Assembly: GCA_045660325.1 (NCBI GenBank)
Contig: JAZRDO010000001.1
Coordinates: 1 to 64,000 of the forward strand
DNA: 64,000 nucleotides
Direction of reading: 5' to 3'
Source of the DNA: SVTX01 sp045660325
GTDB lineage: Bacteria > Bacillota > Clostridia > Oscillospirales > CAG-272
Of this stretch, positions 43,243 through 53,202 are shown piece by piece. The notes under the pieces are model-generated. The model had not been told where the DNA came from. It saw nothing but the letters and a program-made list of their open reading frames with translations, and made no database searches. How positions within the stretch are numbered: the stretch's first letter is position 1; the number at the start of each line of letters is the position of its first letter. A program made the translations under genes and the position numbers.

Positions 43243-44055
43243 GTGATAAATATAACTACACCGCAAATTATACTTACGGTGGTATTGAGCCTTCTTGGCT
43301 TGATTCTTCTGCTATTTACGTTGGCAATAGTATTAAGAGTCAAGATAACCCTTAAGATCGAAGAAGAGCTTTCCCTGTTTATCACCTTCCTCGGAGTAAG
43401 ATTCAAAATTCTTCCCAAGAAAAAGAAAAAATACCGACTTTCACGGTATACGTTAAAGAAGATCCGCGCGCGTGAGGAAAAAGCCGAGAGGCGAAAGAAA
43501 AAGCGTGCAGAACGTGCCGAGCGCGAAAAAGCAAAGAAGGAGCAAAGAAACAAAAAGAAGAAAAAGAAGAAGGGTACGGCAAAGAAGACTGAGAAGAAGA
43601 CCGAGAAAAAGTCCTCTATGTTCTCAAAATCCGATATCCCCGACGCTCTGAATCTTTTTATTGACATATTAAAAATAACCCCGAAAACCTTCCTTTCAAG
43701 ATTCCATTTCCATGTGGCAAAGCTTCACTTAACGATAGGTAGCGACAACGCGGCAAAAACGGCGATCATATACGGCGCGATCGCGGGCGCGCTCTACCCT
43801 ACCCTTGAATTCTTCGACAGACATTCAAATCTCCACAAACGGAACGCTGATATTTTTATCGAAGCGGACTACACTGCGGAAAAAATCACCTTCCGCGGAA
43901 ACGTCGCATTCTCAATGAGCGTCCTCGGACTCTTACTCGCCTTCCTCAAGCTCGGCATAAAGCTTCTTGTCGGCGGTATCAAGATCCTTGCAAAATCAAA
44001 GGATGATTCAGACGGTGAAAATACGGAGAATAACACTGAAAATAAAGAAAAATAA
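43243..44055 (+). CDS. DUF2953 membrane-associated protein
   Basis: The protein has about 270 residues. It has an N-terminal transmembrane helix (about 8-30), a segment ITLKIEEELSLFITFLGVRFKILP, then an exceptionally basic stretch (about 58-125) of lysine, arginine and glutamate repeats, and a conserved DUF2953 domain (about 130-220) with FHFHVAKLHLTIGSDNAAKTAIIYGAIAG (residues about 153-181). The tail is hydrophobic, then asparagine/glutamate-rich. DUF2953 genes sit beside ytfJ in spore-formers, but the function is not known. No ATG is available. A GTG at 43243 lies too close to the GAGAGGAG site, and an ATA at 43252 would be better spaced, so the start is uncertain. Confidence 0.82.
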   Translation: MINITTPQIILTVVLSLLGLILLLFTLAIVLRVKITLKIEEELSLFITFLGVRFKILPKKKKKYRLSRYTLKKIRAREEKAERRKKKRAERAEREKAKKEQRNKKKKKKKGTAKKTEKKTEKKSSMFSKSDIPDALNLFIDILKITPKTFLSRFHFHVAKLHLTIGSDNAAKTAIIYGAIAGALYPTLEFFDRHSNLHKRNADIFIEADYTAEKITFRGNVAFSMSVLGLLLAFLKLGIKLLVGGIKILAKSKDDSDGENTENNTENKEK

Positions 44056-44090
44056 TTATTAATATACAAAGCAAAGAGAGGATTAAAATT

Positions 44091-44510
44091 ATGGCATCCG
44101 AAAACAAGCTTCAGGAAGTTGTACAGGTAACCTTGGCTCAGATCCGCAATATGATCGATGCGGACACAGTTATCGGTACTCCCATTCAGACAGCCCCCGG
44201 CACGACTATCATTCCCGTTTCCAAGGTTTGCGTAGGCTTTGCAACAGGCGGTATTGACTACAACGACAAGAACGGCGGCGCTCAGGGTAAGCCCCAGAAC
44301 TTCGGCGCAGGCGGCGGCACAGGCATTACAGTTCAGCCCATTGGTCTTATCTGCATCAACAAGGAAGGCAGAACGGAATTTATCAATATCGGCGTAAAGG
44401 TTCCCGCTGATCCCATTGACCAGCTTATCGACCTTCTTGACCGTTCCCCCGAGATCGTAGCAAAGTTCAAGGATATCTTCGACAAGAAGAGCGACGAGAC
44501 AAAGAACTGA
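44091..44510 (+). CDS. ytfJ: GerW/YtfJ family sporulation protein
   Basis: The protein has 139 residues. The family features are an N-terminal amphipathic helix, DADTVIGTPIQTAPGTTIIPVSKVCVGF (residues about 23-50), a glycine-rich loop (FGAGGGTGI), VQPIGLICINK and a short charged tail. In B. subtilis GerW is needed for normal germination. It is cytoplasmic. The gene follows DUF2953 by 35 bp and precedes dacF, a common sporulation-associated order. Confidence 0.94.
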   Translation: MASENKLQEVVQVTLAQIRNMIDADTVIGTPIQTAPGTTIIPVSKVCVGFATGGIDYNDKNGGAQGKPQNFGAGGGTGITVQPIGLICINKEGRTEFINIGVKVPADPIDQLIDLLDRSPEIVAKFKDIFDKKSDETKN

Positions 44511-44585
44511 TCAATTGTAATATATCACCCTCCGATAAAATATAAATTATAATGAAGCCTTATATTTTGTCGGGGGTGGTATGCT

Positions 44586-45767
44586 ATGCCAAAATACGCG
44601 TGCCGATTTAAACGGATCGGCATTTTTCTGATACTTATTATTTTCTCCGTATGTCTTTCATCCTGCTCGGACACGGACAATGCCACAGCTATGCCCGAAA
44701 AAATAATTATGCGGGTGACCGATGTGGATGCATACGCCCTGCCCGAGGTATCCGCCAAGGCAGCTATCGGAATAGAGACGTCAAGCGGAGAGATATTCTA
44801 CTCAAAAAACATCCACACGCGGCTTCCCATGGCATCTACTACAAAAATTATGACCGCCATCATTGCGCTCGAAAAGGGAAGGCTTTCCGACACGGTTAAA
44901 ATTCACAAGAATGCCGTTGGTATCGAGGGCTCGTCAATATATCTCTACGAGGGTGAATGCCTGACGCTTGAGGACCTTCTCTATGCCCTGATGCTTGAAT
45001 CCGCAAACGATGCGGCAATAGCGATCGCCATACACGTATCGGGCGACGTAGAGGGCTTTGTCGGGCTTATGAATGATAAGGCGGAGAAGCTGGGACTTGA
45101 GAACACTCATTTTGAAAATCCGCACGGGCTTGATTCAGGCGAGCATTACACTACGGCATACGACCTTGGAGTAATTGCCGCGTACGGCATGAAAAATCCC
45201 GATTTCCGCAAAATAGTTTCCACCTACAAAAAGGTTATTCCCTTAGCTGACGGCGAGGGCGCGCGGGTGCTTATCAACCACAACAAGCTTATCCGCAACT
45301 ACGACGGCGCGATCGGAATCAAAACGGGCTACACCAAGAAAAGCGGTCGTTGTCTTGTCTCGGCAACCTCACGGGACGGTGTTGAGCTTATTTGCGTAAC
45401 CATTTCCGCCCCGTCGGATTGGCAGGACCACGAAAACATCCTTGATTTAGGAAATTCGATATACGAGCATAAATCTCTTGCCGTTGCGGGAGAAATATCC
45501 CTTCCCTTGCCTGTAATTAACGGCAAAGACTCCGAAATTACGCTTAAAAATTCCATTGACGTTTCCGCGACCGTGCGCCGCGGAACAGAAATTACAACAA
45601 TCATCGAAGCGCCGAGATTTGTTTTCACTCCCATAAAAGCGGGCGAGACGGTCGGCAGAGTCATATACGTTTTGAACGGCGATATAATCGGGGAATCCCC
45701 TCTCGTTGCCACACACGACGTCCAACAGATAAAACACAAAGGATTTTTTGGTATATTCAAAAAATAA
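44586..45767 (+). CDS. dacF: D-alanyl-D-alanine carboxypeptidase (DacF-type)
   Basis: The protein has 393 residues and is a penicillin-binding protein of family S11. The signal peptide ends in the lipobox L-S-S-C27, so it is probably a lipoprotein, which is less usual for this family. Catalytic motifs are SxxK (S84-T-T-K87), SxN (SAN, about 139-141) and KTG (about 244-246). The C-terminal beta domain follows (about 290-385). It trims pentapeptides in peptidoglycan and in spore-formers DacF acts in the forespore. The symbol is assigned from context and family rather than from orthology proof. Confidence 0.9.
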   Translation: MPKYACRFKRIGIFLILIIFSVCLSSCSDTDNATAMPEKIIMRVTDVDAYALPEVSAKAAIGIETSSGEIFYSKNIHTRLPMASTTKIMTAIIALEKGRLSDTVKIHKNAVGIEGSSIYLYEGECLTLEDLLYALMLESANDAAIAIAIHVSGDVEGFVGLMNDKAEKLGLENTHFENPHGLDSGEHYTTAYDLGVIAAYGMKNPDFRKIVSTYKKVIPLADGEGARVLINHNKLIRNYDGAIGIKTGYTKKSGRCLVSATSRDGVELICVTISAPSDWQDHENILDLGNSIYEHKSLAVAGEISLPLPVINGKDSEITLKNSIDVSATVRRGTEITTIIEAPRFVFTPIKAGETVGRVIYVLNGDIIGESPLVATHDVQQIKHKGFFGIFKK

Positions 45768-45775
45768 AATTAATT

Positions 45776-46522
45776 ATGGAAAAAATCAGACTTGCTAAAT
45801 ATTTTACCGACTGCGGCATAATGTCAAGACGCGCGGCGGAAATTGAAATACAAAAGGGCTTTGTCAAGGTAAACGGCATCGTTGCCGAGCTTGGCGAGAA
45901 GATAGATCCCGAACATGACGTTGTTGAATACAAGGGTAGACGTATCAAGCCCCAGACTCTTGATAAGGTATGCATTATGCTCAACAAGCCCCGCGGATTC
46001 GTTACGACGACCTCCGACGAAAAGGGACGCTCAAACGTAACCGAGCTTTGCCAGATCAAGGGCGCAAACGGAAAGCTCCTCCGTCTCTACCCTATCGGAA
46101 GACTTGATATGGACTCGGACGGACTCCTCTTGCTCACAAACGACGGCGAGCTCGCAAATATGCTTACCCACCCGAAGCATAATATTCCTAAGATCTATCA
46201 CGTAACTCTTCCTTATATATTTAATGATGAAGAACTACGCGCGCTCGGTCAGTCTATCGTTATCGACGGACGAAGAACACAGCCCTGTCGCGTTCGTAAA
46301 GTGCGCGAAAACTCGCAGGGGTACAATTCCTATACCGTTGTCGAATTCGAGCTTTACGAGGGCAGAAATCGCCAGATACGCCGTATGTGCGAGGCAAACG
46401 GAAGGAAGATCAAACAGCTGACGAGAGTTGCGATCGGAGATATAAAGCTCAGAGATCTGCCTCTCGGAAAATGGCGTTATCTTACCGACAAAGAGATCAG
46501 ATATCTCAAGGCTCAGGCATAA
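45776..46522 (+). CDS. RsuA/RluB-family rRNA pseudouridine synthase
   Basis: The protein has 248 residues. It has an S4 RNA-binding domain (about 3-50: RLAKYFTDCGIMSRRAAE) followed by the pseudouridine synthase core. The catalytic aspartate is in GRLDMDSDGLLLLTNDG (about 104-120), and EGRNRQIRRM is the other conserved block. It modifies one uridine in rRNA; whether the target matches RluB, RluE or RsuA cannot be decided. The start lies 8 nt after dacF without a strong ribosome-binding site, so it may be coupled to dacF. Confidence 0.94.
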   Translation: MEKIRLAKYFTDCGIMSRRAAEIEIQKGFVKVNGIVAELGEKIDPEHDVVEYKGRRIKPQTLDKVCIMLNKPRGFVTTTSDEKGRSNVTELCQIKGANGKLLRLYPIGRLDMDSDGLLLLTNDGELANMLTHPKHNIPKIYHVTLPYIFNDEELRALGQSIVIDGRRTQPCRVRKVRENSQGYNSYTVVEFELYEGRNRQIRRMCEANGRKIKQLTRVAIGDIKLRDLPLGKWRYLTDKEIRYLKAQA

Positions 46523-46567
46523 AAATATCGCACCTGAAAAATGACTTAATTTTCAAAAATAAAAGAA

Positions 46568-46602
46568 CACCCGCAAAGGAAATCCTTTGCGGGTGATTTT
46601 TT
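46568..46602. terminator. Bidirectional terminator between pseudouridine synthase gene and transport operon
   Basis: A perfect 12-bp stem CACCCGCAAAGG (46568-46579) and CCTTTGCGGGTG (46584-46595) is followed by ATTTTTTG, with an A-rich 5' flank for the other strand. It ends both the plus-strand run and the seven-gene minus-strand operon. Confidence 0.93.
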
Positions 46603-46615
46603 GTATATCGGGAAA

Positions 46616-47857
46616 TTACTCAGCAGTAAGACCCGAACGCTCAATACCTTCAACAAGGTATCTCTGCAGGAATGTGTAAAGAATTACGAGAGGAGCGATG
46701 ATCATAAGCAACGAGGTGTTCTTTATCGTCTCGTTATAAAGCTTCTGACCAATGAATCCCTCCTGGATCAACTCGTGAGGAACGGTGCTGGCAATATCCT
46801 TCAAGAGATAGAGGCTATTGTTACCGTTATTCTTCCATACGCCCGACGTGGAGAGGAAGAGCTTACCTGTATAGAAGGTGTCTGTCCACTGCCAGCAGAA
46901 CGCAAACAGGAATACCGTGATCATCATAGGAACGGACATCGGCAGAATAATCTGAATGAATGTTCTGAAGTCTCCCGAGCCGTCGATATATGCAGATTCC
47001 TCAATAGAGTCGGGAATTCCGCGGAAGAACTGACGGAGCATAAAGATATACAAGCCGTTCTTGAACGCGAGACCCGTTACCGAAAGCAGGATAAACGGAA
47101 TTCGTGTATTAAGAAGATTGATGGAGTGATCCTTGGATATCATAACGATTTTCTTTGCATTTTCGTTGAAGATAGGTCCTAACGTACCATTATTCTTAAA
47201 CATATTTGCGAAGAACATTGCGATATCGTGAAGGACTCCGCCCTCCTTAAAGATGTTGATCGAGGCGAGAGCATTATCGATTCCCTCAACTCCAACTGAC
47301 GCGCCGCCACTCAAAAAGCTTACGATGCCGAATATATCGAAGTTCTTAAAGCCCGTATAAATAGCATAGTAAAGTGTCTTATGAGGAACTACCATCGTAA
47401 ATACTACGAGGAGGAATATAAGCTTATTTCCCTTGAACTTGTACTTTGCAAGACCGTACGCGATAAAGCAGCAAACAAAGGTTTGAAGGATCGCGCAGGT
47501 GAAGGAAAGTGTAAACGTATTGAAGAACGCGGTCATATAGTGATTTTCTATAAAGATCGTCTTATACGTATTAAGTGTAAAGTTACGGGGGATAAGTCTT
47601 ACCGTTGCGTCAACAAGGTCCTCGGGAGCCATAAATGAGCCCGTGATCTTTGTGAAGAAGGGGTAAAGTACTATGTACGCGATACCAAGAAGGAAGATAA
47701 ATCTTACGATCTTGATAACGATACCTGAAAGGAAATAGAAATTTAAGAATTTAGCCTTAAGTCTGTCCTTGAGAGGTGTTCTGTCGAACTCGACTCTAAT
47801 TTTATTCTTAGACTCTTTTTTCACTCTCGGAGCAGACGAAGTGTTCTGTGCATCCAT
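46616..47857 (-). CDS. Carbohydrate ABC transporter permease (MalG-like), long form
   Basis: The protein has 413 residues. The EAA motif of MalG-type permeases reads EESAYIDGSGDFRTFIQIILP (residues about 318-337), and the family's early segment FFNTFTLSFTCAILQTFVCC is present. It has six membrane helices plus one extra N-terminal helix (about 45-65). An insertion of about 95 residues between helices (about 185-280, KNFDIFGIVSF...INLLNTR) makes it longer than the usual 275-300. It probably pairs with the permease gene upstream at 47873. It is the last gene of the operon. Confidence 0.88.
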   Translation of the reverse strand: MDAQNTSSAPRVKKESKNKIRVEFDRTPLKDRLKAKFLNFYFLSGIVIKIVRFIFLLGIAYIVLYPFFTKITGSFMAPEDLVDATVRLIPRNFTLNTYKTIFIENHYMTAFFNTFTLSFTCAILQTFVCCFIAYGLAKYKFKGNKLIFLLVVFTMVVPHKTLYYAIYTGFKNFDIFGIVSFLSGGASVGVEGIDNALASINIFKEGGVLHDIAMFFANMFKNNGTLGPIFNENAKKIVMISKDHSINLLNTRIPFILLSVTGLAFKNGLYIFMLRQFFRGIPDSIEESAYIDGSGDFRTFIQIILPMSVPMMITVFLFAFCWQWTDTFYTGKLFLSTSGVWKNNGNNSLYLLKDIASTVPHELIQEGFIGQKLYNETIKNTSLLMIIAPLVILYTFLQRYLVEGIERSGLTAE

Positions 47858-47872
47858 GTTTCTACCTCCTTT

Positions 47873-48826
47873 TTAGTCTTTACGCTGATAGAATACGAAC
47901 ATCGACATAAATGCGGAAACCGCGCCGATAATAAGTATTACCATCAAGAAGTACATCCACGACATTGCCGCGCCAACCTCGGGTTCTTTCTTATTGACGT
48001 TGTCAATAAACATCATAACCGTGTTGTTTTCGGTAGTAAACGCGTCGATAACAGTATATACAGCGTTAACGAGGATCATCGGGCTGATCATCGGGAATGT
48101 AATCTTCCAGAAGGTCTCCCAGCCTGTCGCACCGTCAATCTTACAAGCCTCGTAGATTGCAGGAGAAATGGACTGCAAGCCCGAGAGGAAGATAAGCATC
48201 TGTACGCCCGAACGGTTTACAATGTCGTAAATATCGTTGATTATCTTTACTACGTAACCTACAAGCTCTTGTCCGACCGCCATATTGGAGAATAGCGCCT
48301 CAATATCCAGCGCCGAGACAATGTCCGAGGTCGCGCTTGACTCCGCACCGCTGTCAAAGCCCATGGAATCCATAGGAGCTGAAGAGGATGCGGGTGTCAT
48401 AATACCTGTTGCAAGTACAACAGGGAGGAAGAAGATAGCTCTGAAGGCTGCTCTTCCCGCCATCTTCTGGTTAAGAAGAATAGCCATGAAAAGTGAGAAC
48501 AGAAGAATCGCAGGGATATCGAAGATCATCTCACCAAGACCGGGGAGAAGAGTTTCGAGGAATGCGTGCTCTGTAAGTGCTGTCTGATAGTTTCTGAATC
48601 CTACGAAGCGGGGCTCGGAACGAATCGTCTCCGCAAGGTAGAACGTATCCTTCAAGGAATTGAAGATAATGGGAAGGTAGATGCATACAAAGCCAAGGAT
48701 AAAAGGAAGAACGAATACCCAGCCCACACGAGCCTTACGCTTATCCAGAGATGCAATTTTTCTTTTCTTGGGAGCGGCATTTCTGCCGCTCTTATTATTA
48801 AGCTTTACTTCGCTTGTCATATTCAC
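47873..48826 (-). CDS. Carbohydrate ABC transporter permease (MalF/UgpA-like)
   Basis: The protein has 317 residues. It has a basic N-terminus with the sequence KKRKIASLDKRKARVGWVF, about six helices, and the EAA motif YEACKIDGATGWETFWKITFP (about 230-250). An extracellular insert with serine/alanine-rich sequence (SSSAPMDSMGFDSG) lies near residue 155. It is the partner of the long permease at 46616, and the two are 15 bp apart. With the second permease pair at 55374-57192, the operon has two complete permease pairs. Confidence 0.9.
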   Translation of the reverse strand: MNMTSEVKLNNKSGRNAAPKKRKIASLDKRKARVGWVFVLPFILGFVCIYLPIIFNSLKDTFYLAETIRSEPRFVGFRNYQTALTEHAFLETLLPGLGEMIFDIPAILLFSLFMAILLNQKMAGRAAFRAIFFLPVVLATGIMTPASSSAPMDSMGFDSGAESSATSDIVSALDIEALFSNMAVGQELVGYVVKIINDIYDIVNRSGVQMLIFLSGLQSISPAIYEACKIDGATGWETFWKITFPMISPMILVNAVYTVIDAFTTENNTVMMFIDNVNKKEPEVGAAMSWMYFLMVILIIGAVSAFMSMFVFYQRKD

Positions 48827-48835
48827 ATCTCCTCC

Positions 48836-51800
48836 TTAGTTTTTGATAACTACAAAACCGTATGCGGGAATTGTATAACGAACACCGTTGAATACAAGAG
48901 TTACCATATAGTTATTGTAGTTGAGAAGCATTGTCTTATATGCCTCGCCTTCAAGTGTACCGTAGGTTACCGCAATGATGTTGCCTGTGGAGTAACGGGA
49001 CTCTTCCTTTTCGTCTCCGTTATCGTCGTCCTTGTCCTCATCATCGATAACTATTCTGTCAAGAACCTCCTGCTTTGTGATCTTGAGCTCCTCGGGAATA
49101 TTGCCCTCGTAAATCATAGCGTCGAAATAGCTGTTTACGATCGCCTCAAGAGTCGCGCTGCTGTCGTTCATTGACTGCATAAGGATATATTCTGCGCGGT
49201 TGTCAACATCAGAGCCGGAGCGATACATTCTGTTTCCGTTAGAGTCAAGAATGTATTCACCCGCTACATCAACAAGCGCGTAAATCGTAATACCGTCAAG
49301 TGTTCCCTCTTCCTTATACTTGATAGCGGTGTAATCCGTACCGTCAAAGAAGTAGTAATCCTTGATAGATCCGTCGGAGTTCTTGGAGTAGTAATAATAC
49401 TGACCGTTTGCCTTTCTGTCCTTGAAGACACCGTTGCCGAGGTCCTCTTCAACGTAAGGTGTAACGATTACCTTTCCAAGTCCTTCAACGTTGAACGCGT
49501 CAGGGTCGTCGGGTGCGGAAACGATCGTAAAGAACTTATAGTTAGTAAGATTGTCACCGATAAACGCAACCTTTTCGCCGTCAATATTTGTAATGTAGTA
49601 AAGTGTTGTAGGTCTGCCTACCTTGTTGCCGTCCTCGTCGTACGCGTAGTACATGATAACGTCGCTACCCTTGGAGGGCTCACGTGTTTCAGTCTTCTTG
49701 AACGTGAACTTCTGCGCTGTCATGTTTGCCTTCGCGGATTCGATCTGGGAGATAGCCTGATTTGTCAAGGGAAGCGCAGGATTGTCAAGAATTTCCTTGT
49801 TACGGATGATCTCAACGGATTCATAAGCAGCGTCGATCTTTGCATTGAGTGTTTCAATGGATTTTTCTATCTGCATAAGGTCCTGAGCGAGCTTTGCGAT
49901 CGCCTTGATGAGAATGCCCCTTGTATTCTTAACAAGATTGTACTGATCGGAATACGTCTTATATTCGGGAGTGCCCTCAGCAGCCTTATCGTAGCCCTTC
50001 TCAATATACTGAGCGAGAACCGCACAATAATTCTTGTACAATGCGAGCTGAGAAACAACCTGCTCCTCGTCCGTCTTGGCTGTTACGCTGTAAAGGTTCC
50101 AAACGTTTTCATATTCCTTATCAGCCCAGATAAGAAGCTGACGGCACGCCTCTCTTGCAGAGGATACGGAATTGAGGATCTCCTGCTTTTCGATCTCAGC
50201 CGCATTTTCCTGCGCATCCTGGAACTTATCCATAGCATCAAGAATATCGTTCTGAATTTCATCAAGGTCGGGAACTCTCAAGCCTGTTTCAATTATCTCA
50301 TGACCGATAATGAACTTATCCTGTACGTCAAAGAGGGCGGAATTAAGCTCGTTGTAGGTTTCAACGATGTCTTCCTTCCAAATATCATATCTTACGGAGT
50401 AATACTTACTGAAGTATTCGTTCTCCTTAAGATTCTGTGTATTTCTGTAAGAAAGAATGAAGTAAGGCGACGCGCCGTTTTCAATTGCCTTGAGCATAGC
50501 GTATTCCATATTACCCTCCATGTTAAGAGGTGCGCCTGCGAACTGCACGGAGCCGTGGAGAACAACGCCAAGGAAAGGAACGGAGGAAGCCGAAATGTTA
50601 TAACGGGAGGAGTCGAGAGCCACACCGAGAATGTGGTCAACGTACTGCCACGAGTACGCGTTGCCGCCCTCTGTCATAACCTGATTATAAGTATTATCAA
50701 GATACTTGAACGCACCGATAGTATAGCTCTTGGAATCCTCTCTGTTGTAAGGCTCATCCTCGTCAAAGTCGGAGTTGAGAGCGCTACCGAGGGACGCTGC
50801 GGAAATACCTACGATGTTATTGAATTTTTCCGCATAGGTCTTCGTGATCTTCTCATAGAATCTCTGGAAGTATGCGGGAGAGATCGCCATTTCGTAGTAG
50901 TTTACCATACCCTGAGTTGCAGTGTATGTTCTACGGCTCGCGTAACGGTCGTCGATCGTCTTAACGATATGCTTGTTAAGGTTAAGACCGTCGAATCCGC
51001 CTGTATACTTAACGTAAGCGAAATCAAAGTCGGGGAAAATACCGAGATTTGTGTTTTCACCCTTGTTTACGTCAGCAGCGTAGTTGAGAAGCTCCTGGAA
51101 GCCCTTCTTACCGCCAACTGCCTTTTCGATCTTGAAGCGGTAAGGAACCTTGGATTCAAGACCGCCGTTTGCATAGCCCGTGAGCTTGAAATTAACGTTC
51201 TTGATACCGTCCTCGCCTGCAGAAATGTCCTCATACATAGTTTTGATATCCTCAAACGTCGTAAGAGGAGTCATTGTCTTTACGGGAACGCTGAGCACCT
51301 TTTCAAGTGTTTCAAGTGCGCCGAAGGTCTCAATATAAAGAGGAATATCCTTAGTAAGCTCATCCTTGCCAAGAGGAGTAAGAATGGGTGTTTCACCGGA
51401 CATAAGGTAGTCACGGTAAGCTACTGCCATACCGAACCAGGAGGTATCGTACGTCTTGTACGTCTTGCCCTCGGGCGCCTCGTAATCGGAGAGGAGAACG
51501 TACTTGATTCTGTAGCTTCCAACGTACTTCTTGTCACATACTACCGTCCACTCGTTATTCTCCGCGTTAACCGAAAGAGAATCGGCTACCTTATAGGAGT
51601 CAGTAGGTCTGGGAGTTACCTTGATCTGAAGCGCGTTGTACTCACTCTTAGAGCCGTGGTGAGTTGTGGAAAGCTCGGAGAGAGCGTCACCCTCTTCGAT
51701 AACAGCCATAAAGCCGCGCTTGTCCTCAATAACCTCAACCTTAGCGGTGGGGCTCTTAAGAATTTCGGAATACTTGAGTCCGCATTCGGCAACTACGTCA

Positions 51801-53179
51801 CCGAGCTTCTTCTTGAGTGCCTCGTTGGCATAATTCTCATCAAGATACTTATCAACGATAGCCGCGCTGATAACTACCTCGTAATCGCCAACCTTTTCAT
51901 TAAAGTCTGTGTACTTGTAGAAAACCGTTTCCTCTACCGCGCCAAACACGGGATAGGAGATAGTCTTCTGATATTCGCCTGTAACGGCGTGATATGCAAA
52001 GTCCTTACCGTAAACCTTGCCGCTTACAGTCTTTGCAGTATTTGTATTGAGGTCCTGATAATCAAAGAGTGCGCCTGAGCCGTCGGGGAAGAAGTTGTAT
52101 CCCTCGTAAGCGTTGTTACCTGCGCCCATATAAGGAAGAACCGTAATGGATTCAAGACGGAAGAGAGATTCATTGAATCTGATACCGTTTGCAGGAAGAC
52201 GTACGTTCAAACCGTTTTCGTCAAGCGTGTATTCAAGAGCCATCTTGAAAAGCGGCGGGTTAGCATCGTCAGAAACGTACTGAGTAAGCTCGTGATCCTC
52301 GTCAAGATCCTCGTATGTATAATCGGGAGCAAAGGTCTTGATGATGTTTTCACATCTTGCAACCTCGTTTTCATTTACGGTGGGGTCGAATACGTATACC
52401 GCCATCGTCTTTGTTGCGGGATACTTTGTCTGAACGTCCTCTGCTTCATCGGGATCCATCGTGGACGTATCCTTCAAAACGTAATAGGACTTAAGCTTTG
52501 TCATCTGGTGCTGGCTGATTCTGTCGTCGGGAGCAATATTCTTTTCCATCGCCTCAACGAGCGCGTCGAATCTGCTCTTTTCGATGAGCTTAGGAACAAG
52601 CATCTTTGCCTGCTCACGTCCCATCGTGTATTCAACACGGATACCGTTTTTAATGTTCTTTACTCTGATCTGATTTCTGTAAGCCGCTTCTCTGAAGCTT
52701 AAGAACGTATTGGTCGTATTGTCCGTAATGTTTGTAAACTTAACGATGATCTGAGAGAGAAGCTCTTCCTTAGTGGAATTCTCACTGTCGTCAGCCTTGG
52801 ACGAGCCAATATCGTAGGGGTTTGAGAATATAATCTCATTTGTAACTGTATTCTTGAGCGCAACCTCACCGCTGTACGTATCAACGTAGAGCTGATAGTC
52901 GCCGCGCTCTCTTTTGAGAGTCATTGCTGCAAGCTTTTCCTCGGGAGTCGCATAAATCGTATTCTTGTAGGAATCCGGCTTAGCGTCAGGCCCCTCGGGT
53001 TGTTCTGTGCCGGGAGTCTCGCCGCTATCTCCACTGCCCTCTCCATCTCCGTTTGTATCGGAGCCGTCGCCGTCAGTTACCTCATCGGCGAGCGCGTTAA
53101 CTGTGAAGACTGCTGTCAAAGAACCGAGCAATAACATAACAGTTAAGAGCAGCGATATTAATTTTATGTAATTTTTCAT
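48836..53179 (-). CDS. Large secreted DUF5696-type protein associated with sugar transport
   Basis: The protein has 1447 residues. A signal peptide (1-31, ending NALA) is followed by an acidic Gly/Asp/Ser/Thr/Pro-rich linker (32-65), then a long beta-rich region (about 75-620) and a DUF5696-like region (about 620-980) with YNISASSVPFLGVVLHGSVQF. An alpha-helical, coiled-coil-like insertion (about 985-1160) and a final beta domain follow, ending YTIPAYGFVVIKN. The DUF5696 assignment comes from overall architecture and genomic company (next to YIP1 and sugar permease genes, as in Paenibacillus), not from a search. It has no membrane anchor besides the signal. It could bind or cleave an extracellular glycan; this is not shown. 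Confidence 0.72.
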   Translation of the reverse strand: MKNYIKLISLLLTVMLLLGSLTAVFTVNALADEVTDGDGSDTNGDGEGSGDSGETPGTEQPEGPDAKPDSYKNTIYATPEEKLAAMTLKRERGDYQLYVDTYSGEVALKNTVTNEIIFSNPYDIGSSKADDSENSTKEELLSQIIVKFTNITDNTTNTFLSFREAAYRNQIRVKNIKNGIRVEYTMGREQAKMLVPKLIEKSRFDALVEAMEKNIAPDDRISQHQMTKLKSYYVLKDTSTMDPDEAEDVQTKYPATKTMAVYVFDPTVNENEVARCENIIKTFAPDYTYEDLDEDHELTQYVSDDANPPLFKMALEYTLDENGLNVRLPANGIRFNESLFRLESITVLPYMGAGNNAYEGYNFFPDGSGALFDYQDLNTNTAKTVSGKVYGKDFAYHAVTGEYQKTISYPVFGAVEETVFYKYTDFNEKVGDYEVVISAAIVDKYLDENYANEALKKKLGDVVAECGLKYSEILKSPTAKVEVIEDKRGFMAVIEEGDALSELSTTHHGSKSEYNALQIKVTPRPTDSYKVADSLSVNAENNEWTVVCDKKYVGSYRIKYVLLSDYEAPEGKTYKTYDTSWFGMAVAYRDYLMSGETPILTPLGKDELTKDIPLYIETFGALETLEKVLSVPVKTMTPLTTFEDIKTMYEDISAGEDGIKNVNFKLTGYANGGLESKVPYRFKIEKAVGGKKGFQELLNYAADVNKGENTNLGIFPDFDFAYVKYTGGFDGLNLNKHIVKTIDDRYASRRTYTATQGMVNYYEMAISPAYFQRFYEKITKTYAEKFNNIVGISAASLGSALNSDFDEDEPYNREDSKSYTIGAFKYLDNTYNQVMTEGGNAYSWQYVDHILGVALDSSRYNISASSVPFLGVVLHGSVQFAGAPLNMEGNMEYAMLKAIENGASPYFILSYRNTQNLKENEYFSKYYSVRYDIWKEDIVETYNELNSALFDVQDKFIIGHEIIETGLRVPDLDEIQNDILDAMDKFQDAQENAAEIEKQEILNSVSSAREACRQLLIWADKEYENVWNLYSVTAKTDEEQVVSQLALYKNYCAVLAQYIEKGYDKAAEGTPEYKTYSDQYNLVKNTRGILIKAIAKLAQDLMQIEKSIETLNAKIDAAYESVEIIRNKEILDNPALPLTNQAISQIESAKANMTAQKFTFKKTETREPSKGSDVIMYYAYDEDGNKVGRPTTLYYITNIDGEKVAFIGDNLTNYKFFTIVSAPDDPDAFNVEGLGKVIVTPYVEEDLGNGVFKDRKANGQYYYYSKNSDGSIKDYYFFDGTDYTAIKYKEEGTLDGITIYALVDVAGEYILDSNGNRMYRSGSDVDNRAEYILMQSMNDSSATLEAIVNSYFDAMIYEGNIPEELKITKQEVLDRIVIDDEDKDDDNGDEKEESRYSTGNIIAVTYGTLEGEAYKTMLLNYNNYMVTLVFNGVRYTIPAYGFVVIKN

Positions 53180-53202
53180 ACCATCTTTCTCCTATCTGTT
53201 AT

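Noticed and set aside
43410..43610. Frameshift or low-quality sequence in the lysine-rich stretch of the DUF2953 gene
   Set aside because: The frame stays open with conserved sequence on both sides, and basic stretches are a natural feature of this family.
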